This document shows positions 8,256 to 16,830 of a DNA stretch of 64,000 nucleotides, one piece after another (position 1 is the stretch's first letter; each line of letters starts with the position of its first letter). This stretch comes from Corynebacterium imitans (GTDB lineage Bacteria; Actinomycetota; Actinomycetes; Mycobacteriales; Mycobacteriaceae), in assembly GCF_000739455.1 (NCBI RefSeq), contig NZ_CP009211.1:1871458-1935457 (forward strand). Reading direction: 5' to 3'. Made by a program: the position numbers and the translations under genes. The notes beneath the pieces were generated by a model that was not told the origin of the DNA, ran no database searches, and saw only the letters and a program-made list of their open reading frames with translations.

Positions 8256-9637
8256 TAGCAGCCGATCAGACGGGCGGCCAGGTACGCCTCGAGCTCGTCG
8301 ATCTTCACGCGCTCCTGCTCCATCGTGTCGCGCTCGCGCACGGTGACCGCGCCGTCCTCGAGCGAGTCGAAGTCGTAGGTCACGCAGAACGGGGTACCGG
8401 TCTCGTCCTGGCGGCGGTAGCGGCGGCCGATCGCGCCGGAGGTGTCAAAGTCGACGTTCCAGTGCTGGCGCAGCTTGGTTGCGAGCTCTTGCGCGGGCTC
8501 GGCGAGCTCCGGCTTCTTCGACAGCGGCAGCACGGCGACCTTCACCGGCGCGAGGCGGCGGTCCAGTTTGAGCACGACGCGGGTGTCGGTGCCGCCCTTC
8601 GCGTTCGGTGCCTCCTCCTCGTGGTAGGCGTCGATGAGGAACGCCATCATGGCGCGGCCAAGACCGGCGGCGGGCTCGATGCAGTACGGGATCCAACGCT
8701 CCTCGTTCTGCTGGTCGTAGTAGGACAGGTCCTCGCCGGAGGCCTCGGCGTGCGTCTTCAGGTCGTAGTCGGTGCGGTTGGCCACGCCCTCAAGCTCGCC
8801 CCACTTGGAGCCAGCGAACTCGTAGGCGTACTCGATGTCGACGGTGCGCTTGGAGTAGTGCGACAGCTTCTCCTGCGGGTGCTCGTAAAGGCGCAGGTTA
8901 TCCGGGTTAATACCGAGGTCGACGTACCAGTCGTAGCGGTTGTCGATCCAGTACTGGTGCCACTTCTCGTCCTCGCCCGGCTTAACGAAGAACTCCATCT
9001 CCATCTGCTCGAACTCACGGGTGCGGAAGATGAAGTTACCCGGGGTGATCTCGTTGCGGAAGGACTTACCAATGTTGGCGATGCCGAACGGCGGCTTCAG
9101 GCGCGCCGATGTCATCACGTTCTTGAAGTTGACGAAGATGCCCTGCGCCGTCTCCGGGCGCATGTAGTGCAGGCCTTCCTTGTCGTCGACGGGGCCGAGG
9201 TAAGTCTTCATCAGGCCGGAGAATTCCTTCGGCTCGGTCCAGTTGCCCGGCTGGCCGGTCTCCGGGTCGTTGATGTCGGCGAGCCCGTTGGCCGGCGGGT
9301 GGCCGTGCTTCTCCTCGTAGGCCTCGAGCAGGTGGTCGGCACGGTAACGCTTGTTGGTGTGCAGCGACTCGACGAGCGGGTCAGTAAACACCTCGACGTG
9401 GCCGGAGGCTTCCCACACCTGGCGCGGCAGGATGATCGAAGTATCGACGCCAACGGTGTCGGGGCGGGAGGTGACCATGTGGCGCCACCACTGGCGCTTG
9501 ATGTTCTCCTTCAGCTCAACACCGAGCGGGCCGTAGTCCCAGGCAGAGCGGGTACCGCCGTAGATCTCACCGGCGGGAAACACCAGTCCGCGGCGTTTGC
9601 AAAGGTTGACGACGGTATCGATCTTGCTGGCTGCCAT
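8255..9637 (-). CDS. glyS: Glycyl-tRNA synthetase (class II, dimeric type)
   Basis: 460 residues, the normal length for the single-chain alpha2 enzyme that charges tRNA-Gly. It shows the N-terminal [26 protein letters not shown] (in part, about 13-35), class II motif 2 around [19 protein letters not shown], and motif 3 [18 protein letters not shown]-terminal anticodon-binding region follows ([11 protein letters not shown]). The ATG at 9637 has an AGGAGG ribosome site, unlike many leaderless neighbours. It lies next to the znr-zur pair, as in other corynebacteria. Confidence 0.97.
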   Translation of the reverse strand: MAASKIDTVVNLCKRRGLVFPAGEIYGGTRSAWDYGPLGVELKENIKRQWWRHMVTSRPDTVGVDTSIILPRQVWEASGHVEVFTDPLVESLHTNKRYRADHLLEAYEEKHGHPPANGLADINDPETGQPGNWTEPKEFSGLMKTYLGPVDDKEGLHYMRPETAQGIFVNFKNVMTSARLKPPFGIANIGKSFRNEITPGNFIFRTREFEQMEMEFFVKPGEDEKWHQYWIDNRYDWYVDLGINPDNLRLYEHPQEKLSHYSKRTVDIEYAYEFAGSKWGELEGVANRTDYDLKTHAEASGEDLSYYDQQNEERWIPYCIEPAAGLGRAMMAFLIDAYHEEEAPNAKGGTDTRVVLKLDRRLAPVKVAVLPLSKKPELAEPAQELATKLRQHWNVDFDTSGAIGRRYRRQDETGTPFCVTYDFDSLEDGAVTVRERDTMEQERVKIDELEAYLAARLIGC

Positions 9638-9668
9638 GCCTAGCCTCCTGTACTCGGGTTACACGTAA

Positions 9669-9692
9669 CGCTGACAGTCTAGCCTGTCAGCG
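9669..9692. promoter_or_regulatory. Perfect 9-bp inverted repeat upstream of glyS
   Basis: CGCTGACAG - 6 nt - CTGTCAGCG, 32-55 bp before the glyS start codon. A TAGACT hexamer in the loop and right arm on the minus strand (9683-9678) could be the glyS -10, so the repeat may be an operator. Alternatively it forms an RNA hairpin early in the transcript. The leader is too short for a T-box. Confidence 0.45.
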
Positions 9693-9697
9693 CATTT

Positions 9698-9709
9698 GCT
9701 TATCGACGC
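9698..9709 (-). repeat. Copy of the GCGTCGATAAGC motif, intergenic
   Basis: Exact 12-mer on the minus strand, in the non-coding gap between glyS and znr. The rest of this gap (about 9638-9909) holds the inverted repeat above, a TACACT hexamer at 9761-9766 that may be the znr -10, and a 5-codon ORF at 9776. Confidence 0.8.
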
Positions 9710-9909
9710 CCCACGCACCACCTCCCTCCCGCTCACCCAGCACAATCCCAAATCTCTGTCTACACTGAGAAAACCATGAGCGACGTCGTGTGACCGCGCA
9801 CTTCCAGGCCCGTTCGGCAACTTCGGACAGCCCCGGTGGCCTGAAGCTCGGCACGGGTACCGGCTGGAGTTCACAATGCCCATTCGCAGCGAAGAGAAAG
9901 GCCCAGGCC

Positions 9910-10554
9910 ATGTACTCGCCCGACCACCCAGCCCCGAACCTTGACCTGACCGCCGGTCTCATCAGCGCCCTCGATTCCCGAACGCGCATCGAAATCCTGC
10001 TCCTGCTGGCGGAACGCAACCATGTGGTCCGCGAAATCGTGGAGAAGCTTGGCCGGTCGCAGCCGTCGATCTCCCAACACCTGAAGGTGCTCAAAAGCCT
10101 GCGGCTCGTTGCCGCATTCCGCCGCGGCCGCGAGATCATCTATTCCCTGCCCCGGATGGAAATCATCGACGTTATCTATGCGCTCGGCAAAGTCGCAGAA
10201 GACACGCTGCCGGACCCGTCTGAAGAGCGGAAGCGGGCAAAGAAGTCGCGAAAACCCAAGAAACCGCAGCGGACCCAGAAGGCGCAGCAGACCCGAACCT
10301 CGCAGCAGCCGCACGATGAGCGCAAGCACGAACCGCCGACCAACGCGCCGCCGCGGCCGGTGTACATCAGCTCCGCAATCCCAATTGAGGAATTTGAGAA
10401 ACTCCACCGTCGGAATAACGACCACGGGGCCCGCGCCTTCGACAGTAGGGCTACGGTAGACAGGTATGGCACAGCAGCGACGCACCAACAACCCCAAAGA
10501 ACCGATCCCCAAACTCGGTCCGCGGATGACGCGCCAGCGGACGGCGATTGTTGA
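9910..10554 (+). CDS. znr: ArsR/SmtB-family regulator, Znr-like
   Basis: 214 residues. A winged-helix domain (about 10-90) contains LDSRTRIEILLLLAERNHVVREIVEKLGRSQPSISQHLKVLKSLRLV (in part) and a wing GREIIYSLP, typical of ArsR/SmtB repressors. Position directly upstream of zur matches the zinc-responsive znr-zur pair described in C. diphtheriae and C. glutamicum. The C-terminal half is a low-complexity Lys/Arg/Pro/Gln tail, and the frame runs 89 nt into zur. I chose ATG 9910 because the fold begins just after it; the upstream in-frame codons (from 9790) look non-coding. No clear cysteine metal site is visible. Confidence 0.75.
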   Translation: MYSPDHPAPNLDLTAGLISALDSRTRIEILLLLAERNHVVREIVEKLGRSQPSISQHLKVLKSLRLVAAFRRGREIIYSLPRMEIIDVIYALGKVAEDTLPDPSEERKRAKKSRKPKKPQRTQKAQQTRTSQQPHDERKHEPPTNAPPRPVYISSAIPIEEFEKLHRRNNDHGARAFDSRATVDRYGTAATHQQPQRTDPQTRSADDAPADGDC

Positions 10555-10912
10555 GACGCTGCGCGACGTCGACAAGTTCGCCACCGCGAAAGACATCCAT
10601 GAAGAACTCCAACTGCGCGGCGAAAAGGCCGGGCTGACCACCGTCTACCGCACCTTGCAGTCGCTGGCGGAGATTAACGCCGTCGACGTGCTACAAAACT
10701 CCGAGGGCGAAACGCTCTACCGGCACTGCCTCACCGAGCACCATCACCACCACCTCGTCTGCACCAAGTGTGGGCGCAGCGAGGAAATCGACGGCGGCCC
10801 AATCGAGTCGTGGGCGAAAGACACCGCGGATGCGTTTGGCTACAAGCTCCTCGCCCACGACGCCGAGATCTACGGCGTCTGCGCGCCGTGCACGGAGAAG
10901 GGCGGCGAGTAG
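10466..10912 (+). CDS. zur: Zinc uptake regulator, Fur family
   Basis: 148 residues. The Fur-family winged helix (MTRQRTAIVETLRD..., TTVYRTLQSLAE) is followed by the dimerisation and metal-binding part. This has a run of histidines (EHHHHHLVC, about 92-100), CTKCG and a C-terminal CAPC, giving two CxxC pairs for structural zinc. With zinc bound, Zur represses zinc-uptake genes. It overlaps znr by 89 nt in another frame and follows a TACGGT hexamer 8 nt before its ATG, so it may also be transcribed alone. Its stop and the uppS stop share the palindrome AGTAGCGCTACT (10908-10919). Confidence 0.92.
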   Translation: MAQQRRTNNPKEPIPKLGPRMTRQRTAIVETLRDVDKFATAKDIHEELQLRGEKAGLTTVYRTLQSLAEINAVDVLQNSEGETLYRHCLTEHHHHHLVCTKCGRSEEIDGGPIESWAKDTADAFGYKLLAHDAEIYGVCAPCTEKGGE

Positions 10913-10914
10913 CG

Positions 10915-11661
10915 CTACTTGTCGGCGAACTTGTCTACCGCGCCGCCGAAGCGGCGATCGCGCTTCGCGTACTCGTAGACCGCGTCGAACAGGTCGTCCT
11001 TTGTGAAGTCCGGAAAGAGTTTGTCCTGGTAGACCATCTCCGCGTAGGCGGACTGCCAGAGCAGGAAGTTCGACGTGCGCTTCTCCCCGCTCGGGCGCAG
11101 AAACAGGTCCACGTCCGGCATGTCGGGGCGGTAGAGGTACTGGGAGAAAGACTTCTCGGTAATATCCTGCGGGCGGATCTTCCCCTCGCGGGCGTCGGCA
11201 GCGAGCTTGCGCACCCCGTCGATAATCTCTGCGCGGCCACCGTAGTTAATGCACATGGCCAAGGTCAGGCCGGTGTTGTCCTGCGTGAGTTCCTCCGCGG
11301 CTTCGAGTTCGCGCAGCACAGAGCGCCACAGCCGCGGCCTGCGCCCCGCCCACACAATACGGACGTTCTTCTCGTGCAGCTCGTCGCGCTGGCGGTGCAG
11401 GACGTCGCGGGAAAAGCCGAGGATGAAGCGAACCTCAGAGGCCGCGCGCCGCCAGTTCTCGGTGGAAAACGCATACGCCGACAGCCACTTGACCGTGCCT
11501 AGCTCAATGCACGCATCCACGCAGTCCATCAGCACCGCCTCGCCCTGCTTGTGGCCTTCCGTGCGTTTGAGGCCACGCTGCTGCGCCCAACGGCCGTTGC
11601 CGTCCATGACGAGCGCGATGTGGCGGGGGATGAATTCAGGGTCGATCTGGCGCGAAGTCAT
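10915..11661 (-). CDS. uppS: Isoprenyl (undecaprenyl/decaprenyl) diphosphate synthase
   Basis: 248 residues, full length for a cis-prenyltransferase. It shows [17 protein letters not shown] (about 14-30) with the catalytic Asp, the [12 protein letters not shown] motif (about 80), and [19 protein letters not shown] near the C-terminus. It makes the polyprenyl diphosphate used as lipid carrier for peptidoglycan and arabinogalactan. It starts 7 nt after recO, with AGGGG just before the ATG, in the era-recO-uppS operon. Confidence 0.95.
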   Translation of the reverse strand: MTSRQIDPEFIPRHIALVMDGNGRWAQQRGLKRTEGHKQGEAVLMDCVDACIELGTVKWLSAYAFSTENWRRAASEVRFILGFSRDVLHRQRDELHEKNVRIVWAGRRPRLWRSVLRELEAAEELTQDNTGLTLAMCINYGGRAEIIDGVRKLAADAREGKIRPQDITEKSFSQYLYRPDMPDVDLFLRPSGEKRTSNFLLWQSAYAEMVYQDKLFPDFTKDDLFDAVYEYAKRDRRFGGAVDKFADK

Positions 11662-11668
11662 TCCCCTA

Positions 11669-12430
11669 TTATGCCTGTTCCATCATCCGCAAGCTTTTCA
11701 ACCCGGCCTCCAGGTGGTACTGCAGGTGCGCGGTGGTGGCGCGGTGGACTTGGGCAAGCACAGTCGCGCTCGCACCTGCGTTGAGTGCTGCAGGCGCGTA
11801 GGCGTAGCCGTTGGCGAGCAGCCACATCGCGTGCAGCGTCTCCGGGTCGACCTCGAGCGAGCCTGGCGGGCGGCAGTTGGTACATACCGCCCCTCCCACC
11901 GCCGCGTGAAACGCGCGGTGCGGGCCCAGCCGTTCGCAGTTGGCGCAGTTGTAGAGGCTAAGCCCCCAGCCGGCGTGTTCGGTGGCGCGCAGGATGAACG
12001 CGTCAAGGACCTGCGTCGGGTCGTTCGCCGTTTGCAGCTGCGCAATCGAGTTTTTGACCAAGTCGAACAGTACGGTGTCGCCTTCTTCGTAGGTGAGCTT
12101 CTCCGCCGTTTCCAGCACCGCGCAAGCCGCCGCGTAACGTTCGAAGTCCTCGATGATGTGCGCGCCGTGGTAAGCAACGGTATCGGCGGCGGTAATCGTG
12201 GACAAGCCGCGGCCCGGATACACCTGCACGTCGAGGTCGACGAAAGGCTGCAGCCGCGAACCGAACCGGGAGCGCGATTTCCGCACGCCCTTCGCCACGC
12301 CGCGGACAAGGCCGTGCGTGCGGGTGAGCAGCACGATGACGCGGTCGGCCTCACCGAAATCGTAGGTTCGCACCACGAACGCCCGGTCGCGCCACGACGG
12401 GCGCGAACCCCCTCGACGCTTAGAAGCCAA
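11669..12430 (-). CDS. recO: DNA repair protein RecO
   Basis: 253 residues. The N-terminal OB-fold begins [24 protein letters not shown] (in part, about 14-37) and continues [18 protein letters not shown] zinc-finger-like element CANCERLG...CTNC lies around residues 170-195. RecO loads RecA with RecFR during recombinational repair. It overlaps the end of era by 11 nt and is followed closely by uppS. Confidence 0.94.
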   Translation of the reverse strand: MASKRRGGSRPSWRDRAFVVRTYDFGEADRVIVLLTRTHGLVRGVAKGVRKSRSRFGSRLQPFVDLDVQVYPGRGLSTITAADTVAYHGAHIIEDFERYAAACAVLETAEKLTYEEGDTVLFDLVKNSIAQLQTANDPTQVLDAFILRATEHAGWGLSLYNCANCERLGPHRAFHAAVGGAVCTNCRPPGSLEVDPETLHAMWLLANGYAYAPAALNAGASATVLAQVHRATTAHLQYHLEAGLKSLRMMEQA

Positions 12431-13394
12431 GACGCCCCAACGCCTTCGGGTCCTGCTGCCAGTTCTTCAGCACCTTGATCCGCAAATCCAGGTACACGTT
12501 GCGGCCAAGAAGTTCAATGATCTGCTTGCGCGCGCGGTGTGTAATGCCCGACAGGCGACGGCCGCCGGGACCATCGAGGATGCGCTGCTGGCCAGGCCGC
12601 TCCAGGTAGATCACCGCGTAGATCATGGTCCGTTCCGGGTTGCCGGGGTCGGGCACCATCTCATCGACTTGGACGGCGACCGAGTGTGGCAGCTCGTCGC
12701 GAAGCCCCTGCAGTGCCTCCTCGCGGATCAGTTCCGCAATGCGTGCCTCGATCCCCTCGTCGGTAACGTCGCCGACGGGATAGAACCGAGGGCCCTCGGG
12801 CAGCTGGCTAACCAGCACGTCGAGCAGCACGTCCGTTTGCACTCCGCCGGTCGCGGACACGGGCACGACCTCGCTGTCCGGGCCGAGCAGCTCGTGCAGC
12901 TCTAGCAGACGCTCCCCCACTGTGTCACGCGACGCCTTATCCAGTTTGGTCACAATGCCCACCACTGGCGTGTTTGGCTTGATACGGCGGATTTGGTCGA
13001 GGATGTAGCGGTCGCCGGGGCCGATTTTCTCGTCGGCGGGGACGGTGAAGCCGATGACGTCGACGTCGGCAAATGTGTCCTTCACCACGTCGTTGAGCCG
13101 TTCGCCGAGCAAGGTGCGGGGGCGGTGCATCCCCGGCGTGTCGACGAGGATGACCTGCGCGTCGTCGCGGTTCACGATGCCGCGAATCGGCCGCCGAGTC
13201 GTCTCCGGCTGATCCGCCATGATCGCTACCTTCTCCCCCACGAGAGCGTTCGTCAGCGTCGACTTTCCCGTATTAGGACGGCCGACGAAACTGACAAAAC
13301 CCGAGCGGAACCCTTCCGGTGTGTTGGTAAACCCGGCGGCACCGGCGTTCGCGTCGTCGGGCAGGTCGGCTTCATCAGGGAAGAAAGTGCTCAT
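12420..13394 (-). CDS. era: GTPase Era (ribosome assembly)
   Basis: 324 residues. The G1 motif is GRPNTGKST (about 37-45); TTRRPIRG (G2 region), DTPGM (G3) and TKLD (G4) follow, and the C-terminal KH domain begins near residue 230. Era binds 16S rRNA and helps 30S maturation. I chose ATG 13394: TAAGAT (13408-13403 on the minus strand) ends 8 nt upstream, which fits a leaderless start. A TTG three codons earlier would overlap that -10. First gene of era-recO-uppS. Confidence 0.95.
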   Translation of the reverse strand: MSTFFPDEADLPDDANAGAAGFTNTPEGFRSGFVSFVGRPNTGKSTLTNALVGEKVAIMADQPETTRRPIRGIVNRDDAQVILVDTPGMHRPRTLLGERLNDVVKDTFADVDVIGFTVPADEKIGPGDRYILDQIRRIKPNTPVVGIVTKLDKASRDTVGERLLELHELLGPDSEVVPVSATGGVQTDVLLDVLVSQLPEGPRFYPVGDVTDEGIEARIAELIREEALQGLRDELPHSVAVQVDEMVPDPGNPERTMIYAVIYLERPGQQRILDGPGGRRLSGITHRARKQIIELLGRNVYLDLRIKVLKNWQQDPKALGRLGF

Positions 13395-13436
13395 AGGCCG
13401 CAATCTTACCCGGCGCTCCCCACAAACTGTGTGACG

Positions 13437-14576
13437 CTAGTGCGCGCCTTCTGGTTGCACCGCGTGCAGGTGTCGGGCTTTCGTCCGTTTGCGTGCAGCC
13501 TCGGCTTCGCGGTACTTGGCCAGGTCGGCGCGACGCTCGCGCCGTTCGTCCTCCACGAAGCGAGCCTTCCCAGTCGCGTCTGAGACCCACGCGAGCCTGC
13601 CGTTAATGCGCTCCATGCGCCCGAAGCCCTTCTGCCCGTTGACACCGTTGTGGTACGGGCACAGCCAACACAGGTTTTCCGGTTTGGTTTCGCCGCCACG
13701 GACGTGCTCGGTGAGGTGGTGCGCTTCGCACTCTTCGGACGGGCAGTTGCAGCCGGGCCAGCAACAGGTCTGCGATTCCGCGTCGCACGCTCGGCGTTGC
13801 TTGTAGGTGGCTATCCGTCCGTCGTAGGTGTTAATCGGCCCGAGCGTGGGGCCCGTCAGCGTGATCAGGCACTGTTCGCGCAGTTCGCGTTCGACGACTT
13901 CGGCACCGGTGAGAATGGTGCCGTCGGTAAGCTCGACGAGCACGTCGTCGCCTTCACCGTGGATGACGCGGGCGATGTCGTGCACGCTGAGCACGGCGTG
14001 CGTGGTGATATCGGTTTGCACGATCGGACGGTGCGTTCGCATCCATTCGATCGGATCAAGCGGGCGACCTTCCTCGTCCTTCGCGTTTTTCAGCGTGGTC
14101 ACGAGCGGCTGGACGTCTTTCGACGGCCCGGTAATCGACATGGTGATTTTGTCGCCGACGCGGCGTGTGCGCAGGCCGTCGACAAGCGGCTTCTTCTGCT
14201 GGTACTTACCCTTGATGCGGCGCGCAGCCCGCCGCACCACTTGCGTATCCCCAGCTATCCGGCACAGCTCCTCCCGGAATCGCCAACGCGCGTTTGCATC
14301 TTTGATGTTGCGTGAGGCTTGCTTAACGACGGCCAACGTCTCCACACAGAAGCGCAACCGCCGCGCCGACTCCCGACATCGTTTTTGATATCTCGAATGT
14401 GAGACCGGGCCGTAGAAGAGTTCGGCGAGTTCTATGAGGTCAGTTGCGTAGTCGTCGGGCATGTCGAGGGCGATCAGGTCGTCGTAGGTTTTCCCCTCCT
14501 CCGCGACCCAGGCGACGAGTGCCATGCCGTCGTTGCGAAGCGAGAAGTAATTTGCGATCGTTTCGTTATTAATCAT
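13437..14576 (-). CDS. HNH endonuclease-domain protein of the DUF222/13E12 type
   Basis: 379 residues. The N-terminal helical region (about 1-230) resembles the DUF222/13E12 repeat proteins common in actinobacteria. The C-terminal HNH motif is CWPGCNCPSEECEAHHLTEH...NLCWLCPYHN, with the His-His and zinc-binding cysteines present. These proteins are often multicopy and are thought to travel with mobile DNA; the target is unknown. Start ATG 14576 is fixed by a near-ideal promoter. It lies in a block that separates era from the CBS-domain gene. Confidence 0.85.
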   Translation of the reverse strand: MINNETIANYFSLRNDGMALVAWVAEEGKTYDDLIALDMPDDYATDLIELAELFYGPVSHSRYQKRCRESARRLRFCVETLAVVKQASRNIKDANARWRFREELCRIAGDTQVVRRAARRIKGKYQQKKPLVDGLRTRRVGDKITMSITGPSKDVQPLVTTLKNAKDEEGRPLDPIEWMRTHRPIVQTDITTHAVLSVHDIARVIHGEGDDVLVELTDGTILTGAEVVERELREQCLITLTGPTLGPINTYDGRIATYKQRRACDAESQTCCWPGCNCPSEECEAHHLTEHVRGGETKPENLCWLCPYHNGVNGQKGFGRMERINGRLAWVSDATGKARFVEDERRERRADLAKYREAEAARKRTKARHLHAVQPEGAH

Positions 14577-14583
14577 GCGAGCG

Positions 14584-14612
14584 ACGCTAATGCATGTCGT
14601 TTGTTTCGTCAA
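14584..14612 (-). promoter_or_regulatory. Leaderless promoter of the HNH gene
   Basis: On the minus strand, TTGACG (14612-14607), a 17-nt spacer, TAGCGT (14589-14584), 7 nt, then ATG 14576. This is the clearest sigma-A-type promoter in the window and places the transcription start on the start codon. The spacer is AT-rich compared with its surroundings. Confidence 0.75.
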
Positions 14613-14663
14613 GAGATGAACAGAAATTTCTTTTACTTCGCAGGTCATCACAGCTTGAAGGTT

Positions 14664-16394
14664 TTATTCGACGCGCAAGTTTCGGAAACGATTCACCGCA
14701 GCCAGTATCTCGAAACGACGCGGCAGCGTGAGGTGCCCCGGGTGCGCGCGTCCCGGCGCGAGCGTTTCGACGCCCGCGGCGAGCTCTTCACACAGGGCGT
14801 CGGCAACGTCGGCAAGCAGGGCCCCACCGTCGGCCAGCGCGTCGAACCGCCTGAGCGCGAGCGCGATCGCGGACACCTGCGCTGCCCCGGCGAGCTGCGA
14901 GAGACTCCGCAGGTCAATAGCGCTTTTCCCAACGGTGATCACCTCCTCTCCGCGCGCCTTCGGCGGCTTCGGACCGCTCGCGAATTGCGGGCCGGCCAGG
15001 CGGCGCACATCGGGCCCGAACATTTCGGCCGACACCGGCAACTGCTCCGGCGCGTGGCCCCGACCAATCTCGTGCGCACGAACGGTCACGTTGGCAGGCA
15101 CATACGCATCCATCGCGATGACCGTATCCGCAAGACCCAAAAACGCACCGGAGCCACCGGCGACGAGCACCGTCGACACGCCGCGCCGAACGTAAAACCC
15201 CCGTACGCGAGCGCCCAGCGGCGTAATCGGCTCCCGGTCGTCCGCAATGAGCTGGCTCATCACGGAGTCTCTGAGCATGAAGTTGGTGGCGGAGGTGTCC
15301 TCGTCGATAAGCAACGCGCTCGCACCTGCCTGCAACGCCTCGATAACGTTCGCCGCCTGCGAGGTCGAACCTGACGCGTTTGTGGTGGAGAAACGGGTGG
15401 TATCCGCGCCGCTCGGCAGGTTGGTGATGAACGGGGAGATGTCCTGCGCCGTTACCGGCCTGCCATCCTCGGCGCGGACGGCGGTGGCGTCGGCGCGGGT
15501 GAGGGCGAACTCACGGCCGTCGCCAAGCGTGTGCGCGTAGACACCACGCTCAAGCGCGCGCAACAGCGTTGATTTGCCGTGGTAGCCACCCCCGACGATC
15601 ACTGTCACCCCTTCCGGCACCCCCATGCCTTTGATGCGGCGGCCGCTGGGCAGGACGAACTTCTCGCGCAAACTTTTCGGACTGCGGAACGGCACCCCGT
15701 CCGGCAGCGGGAGATCGCTCGCCCCGGACCGCCGCGCAAGCATCGCCCCATCAGCCACAAATGCCACTAGACTGCGCTCCGGCAACGCAGCGCGCAACGC
15801 CTCCTGGTCACGCAGCAGCCACACCGCCCGCTCGAGCGCAGCGCCTTCGGTACGCATCCCCGCGGCGACGGCGGCCACCACCTTGTCCACGAGCAACGTC
15901 GCCGCCTGCCGACCCAACACCCTACGCCCACGCGCGGGCAGACCAACAAGCAGGCGAAACTCAATGCGGTCGCGTGCGACCAGGACGTTAGTCCGCTCGA
16001 TAACCTCCTGACCAAGCTCGCCGATACTAATCGTGTTCGACTTTCCACTGCCTGCGCCCGCCCGATAAGTGCCAGCAAGGTAGGCGGCAACCTCGCGCGC
16101 CAACGAGTCCGACACCGCAACACGGTCGAGCCGGGATGCAGTGAACTCCGACGCCAGGTCAAGCTCCGCGCGCGGCACAATAACCCGCACCTTTGACGGC
16201 GCCGCGAAAGGGTCCGCCTGCACGTGATCCACTGCGATCTGCCACTGTCCGCCCTCGTCACGATACGAGCCAACAAGCTGCTTGTACGCGCCGTATCCTG
16301 CACCATCAAGCTCCTGGCACCGCGCGGCCAACTGCGCCCACGTGCCGCCAGTTCTCCGCTGCGCCCTCCGACGTTTCCTTCGCTGTTGTGCCAT
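14664..16394 (-). CDS. ABC-type ATPase domain protein (PF09818-like), stand-alone
   Basis: 576 residues, no membrane segments. The nucleotide-binding features are an unusual Walker A, IVGGGYHGKSTLLRAL (about 265-280), and a Walker B, ASALLIDEDTSATNFMLRD (about 375-393), with an SGSTSQAANVIEAL segment before it. This matches the predicted ABC-class ATPases of the PF09818 type, soluble proteins of unknown role. I chose the ATG giving MAQQRRKRRRAQRR; TACGGT ends 6 nt before it on the minus strand. The basic N-terminus suggests nucleic-acid contact. The neighbours are an HNH nuclease gene and divergent fmdB-fmdA. Confidence 0.8.
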   Translation of the reverse strand: MAQQRRKRRRAQRRTGGTWAQLAARCQELDGAGYGAYKQLVGSYRDEGGQWQIAVDHVQADPFAAPSKVRVIVPRAELDLASEFTASRLDRVAVSDSLAREVAAYLAGTYRAGAGSGKSNTISIGELGQEVIERTNVLVARDRIEFRLLVGLPARGRRVLGRQAATLLVDKVVAAVAAGMRTEGAALERAVWLLRDQEALRAALPERSLVAFVADGAMLARRSGASDLPLPDGVPFRSPKSLREKFVLPSGRRIKGMGVPEGVTVIVGGGYHGKSTLLRALERGVYAHTLGDGREFALTRADATAVRAEDGRPVTAQDISPFITNLPSGADTTRFSTTNASGSTSQAANVIEALQAGASALLIDEDTSATNFMLRDSVMSQLIADDREPITPLGARVRGFYVRRGVSTVLVAGGSGAFLGLADTVIAMDAYVPANVTVRAHEIGRGHAPEQLPVSAEMFGPDVRRLAGPQFASGPKPPKARGEEVITVGKSAIDLRSLSQLAGAAQVSAIALALRRFDALADGGALLADVADALCEELAAGVETLAPGRAHPGHLTLPRRFEILAAVNRFRNLRVE

Positions 16395-16534
16395 ACCGCT
16401 ACCGTAACGGCCGATGACCGCAGCGGCCGACGTCGCCACCCCCAGGCGAGTGCAGTCACTCCAGACTTTTATTGCAGTTCGCGTTACACTGGCACCACTT
16501 CTGTGATCGAATTAACGACCTGAAAGCGAGCGCC

Positions 16535-16822
16535 ATGCCGTTCTACGAATTCCGCTGCCACACCGGCCACACCACGGAACGACTCCTGCCCATGTCCTCA
16601 GATACCCGCACTACCGAGTGCCAGACCTGCGGCGACGAGGCGAACCGGGTGATCAGCGCGCCGGCGGTGGCGGGCGTCGACAAGCGCAAGGCGCGCCTCG
16701 TCGAGGCAACACAGAAGAGTGCGTACGAACCCGCAGTGGTCAACTCGGTACCGAGTTCGGGTAACCGCCGCGCCACTCCGGTGTCGCACAACCCACAACA
16801 CGCAAAACTGCCCAAACCTTAG
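16535..16822 (+). CDS. fmdB: FmdB-type zinc-ribbon protein
   Basis: 95 residues. The first 45 form the FmdB zinc ribbon: MPFYEFRCHTGHTTERL, then ECQTCGDEANRVISAP. The usual second N-terminal Cys is His here (RCHTGH), so zinc would be held by mixed Cys/His. The Pro/Ser-rich tail is disordered. FmdB proteins are putative regulators encoded beside formamidase genes, and here fmdA follows after 8 nt. A TACACT at 16485-16490 is a possible -10. The ATG at 16535 follows AAAGCGAG. Confidence 0.85.
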   Translation: MPFYEFRCHTGHTTERLLPMSSDTRTTECQTCGDEANRVISAPAVAGVDKRKARLVEATQKSAYEPAVVNSVPSSGNRRATPVSHNPQHAKLPKP

Positions 16823-16830
16823 GAGGAACC

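Noticed and set aside
9776..9793. Five-codon leader ORF (MSDVV) upstream of znr, near a TACACT box
   Set aside because: Too short to support as an attenuator; no regulatory codons or hairpin pair seen.
14584..14660. AT-rich stretch near the HNH gene as an insertion-sequence end
   Set aside because: No terminal inverted repeats, target duplication or transposase found.
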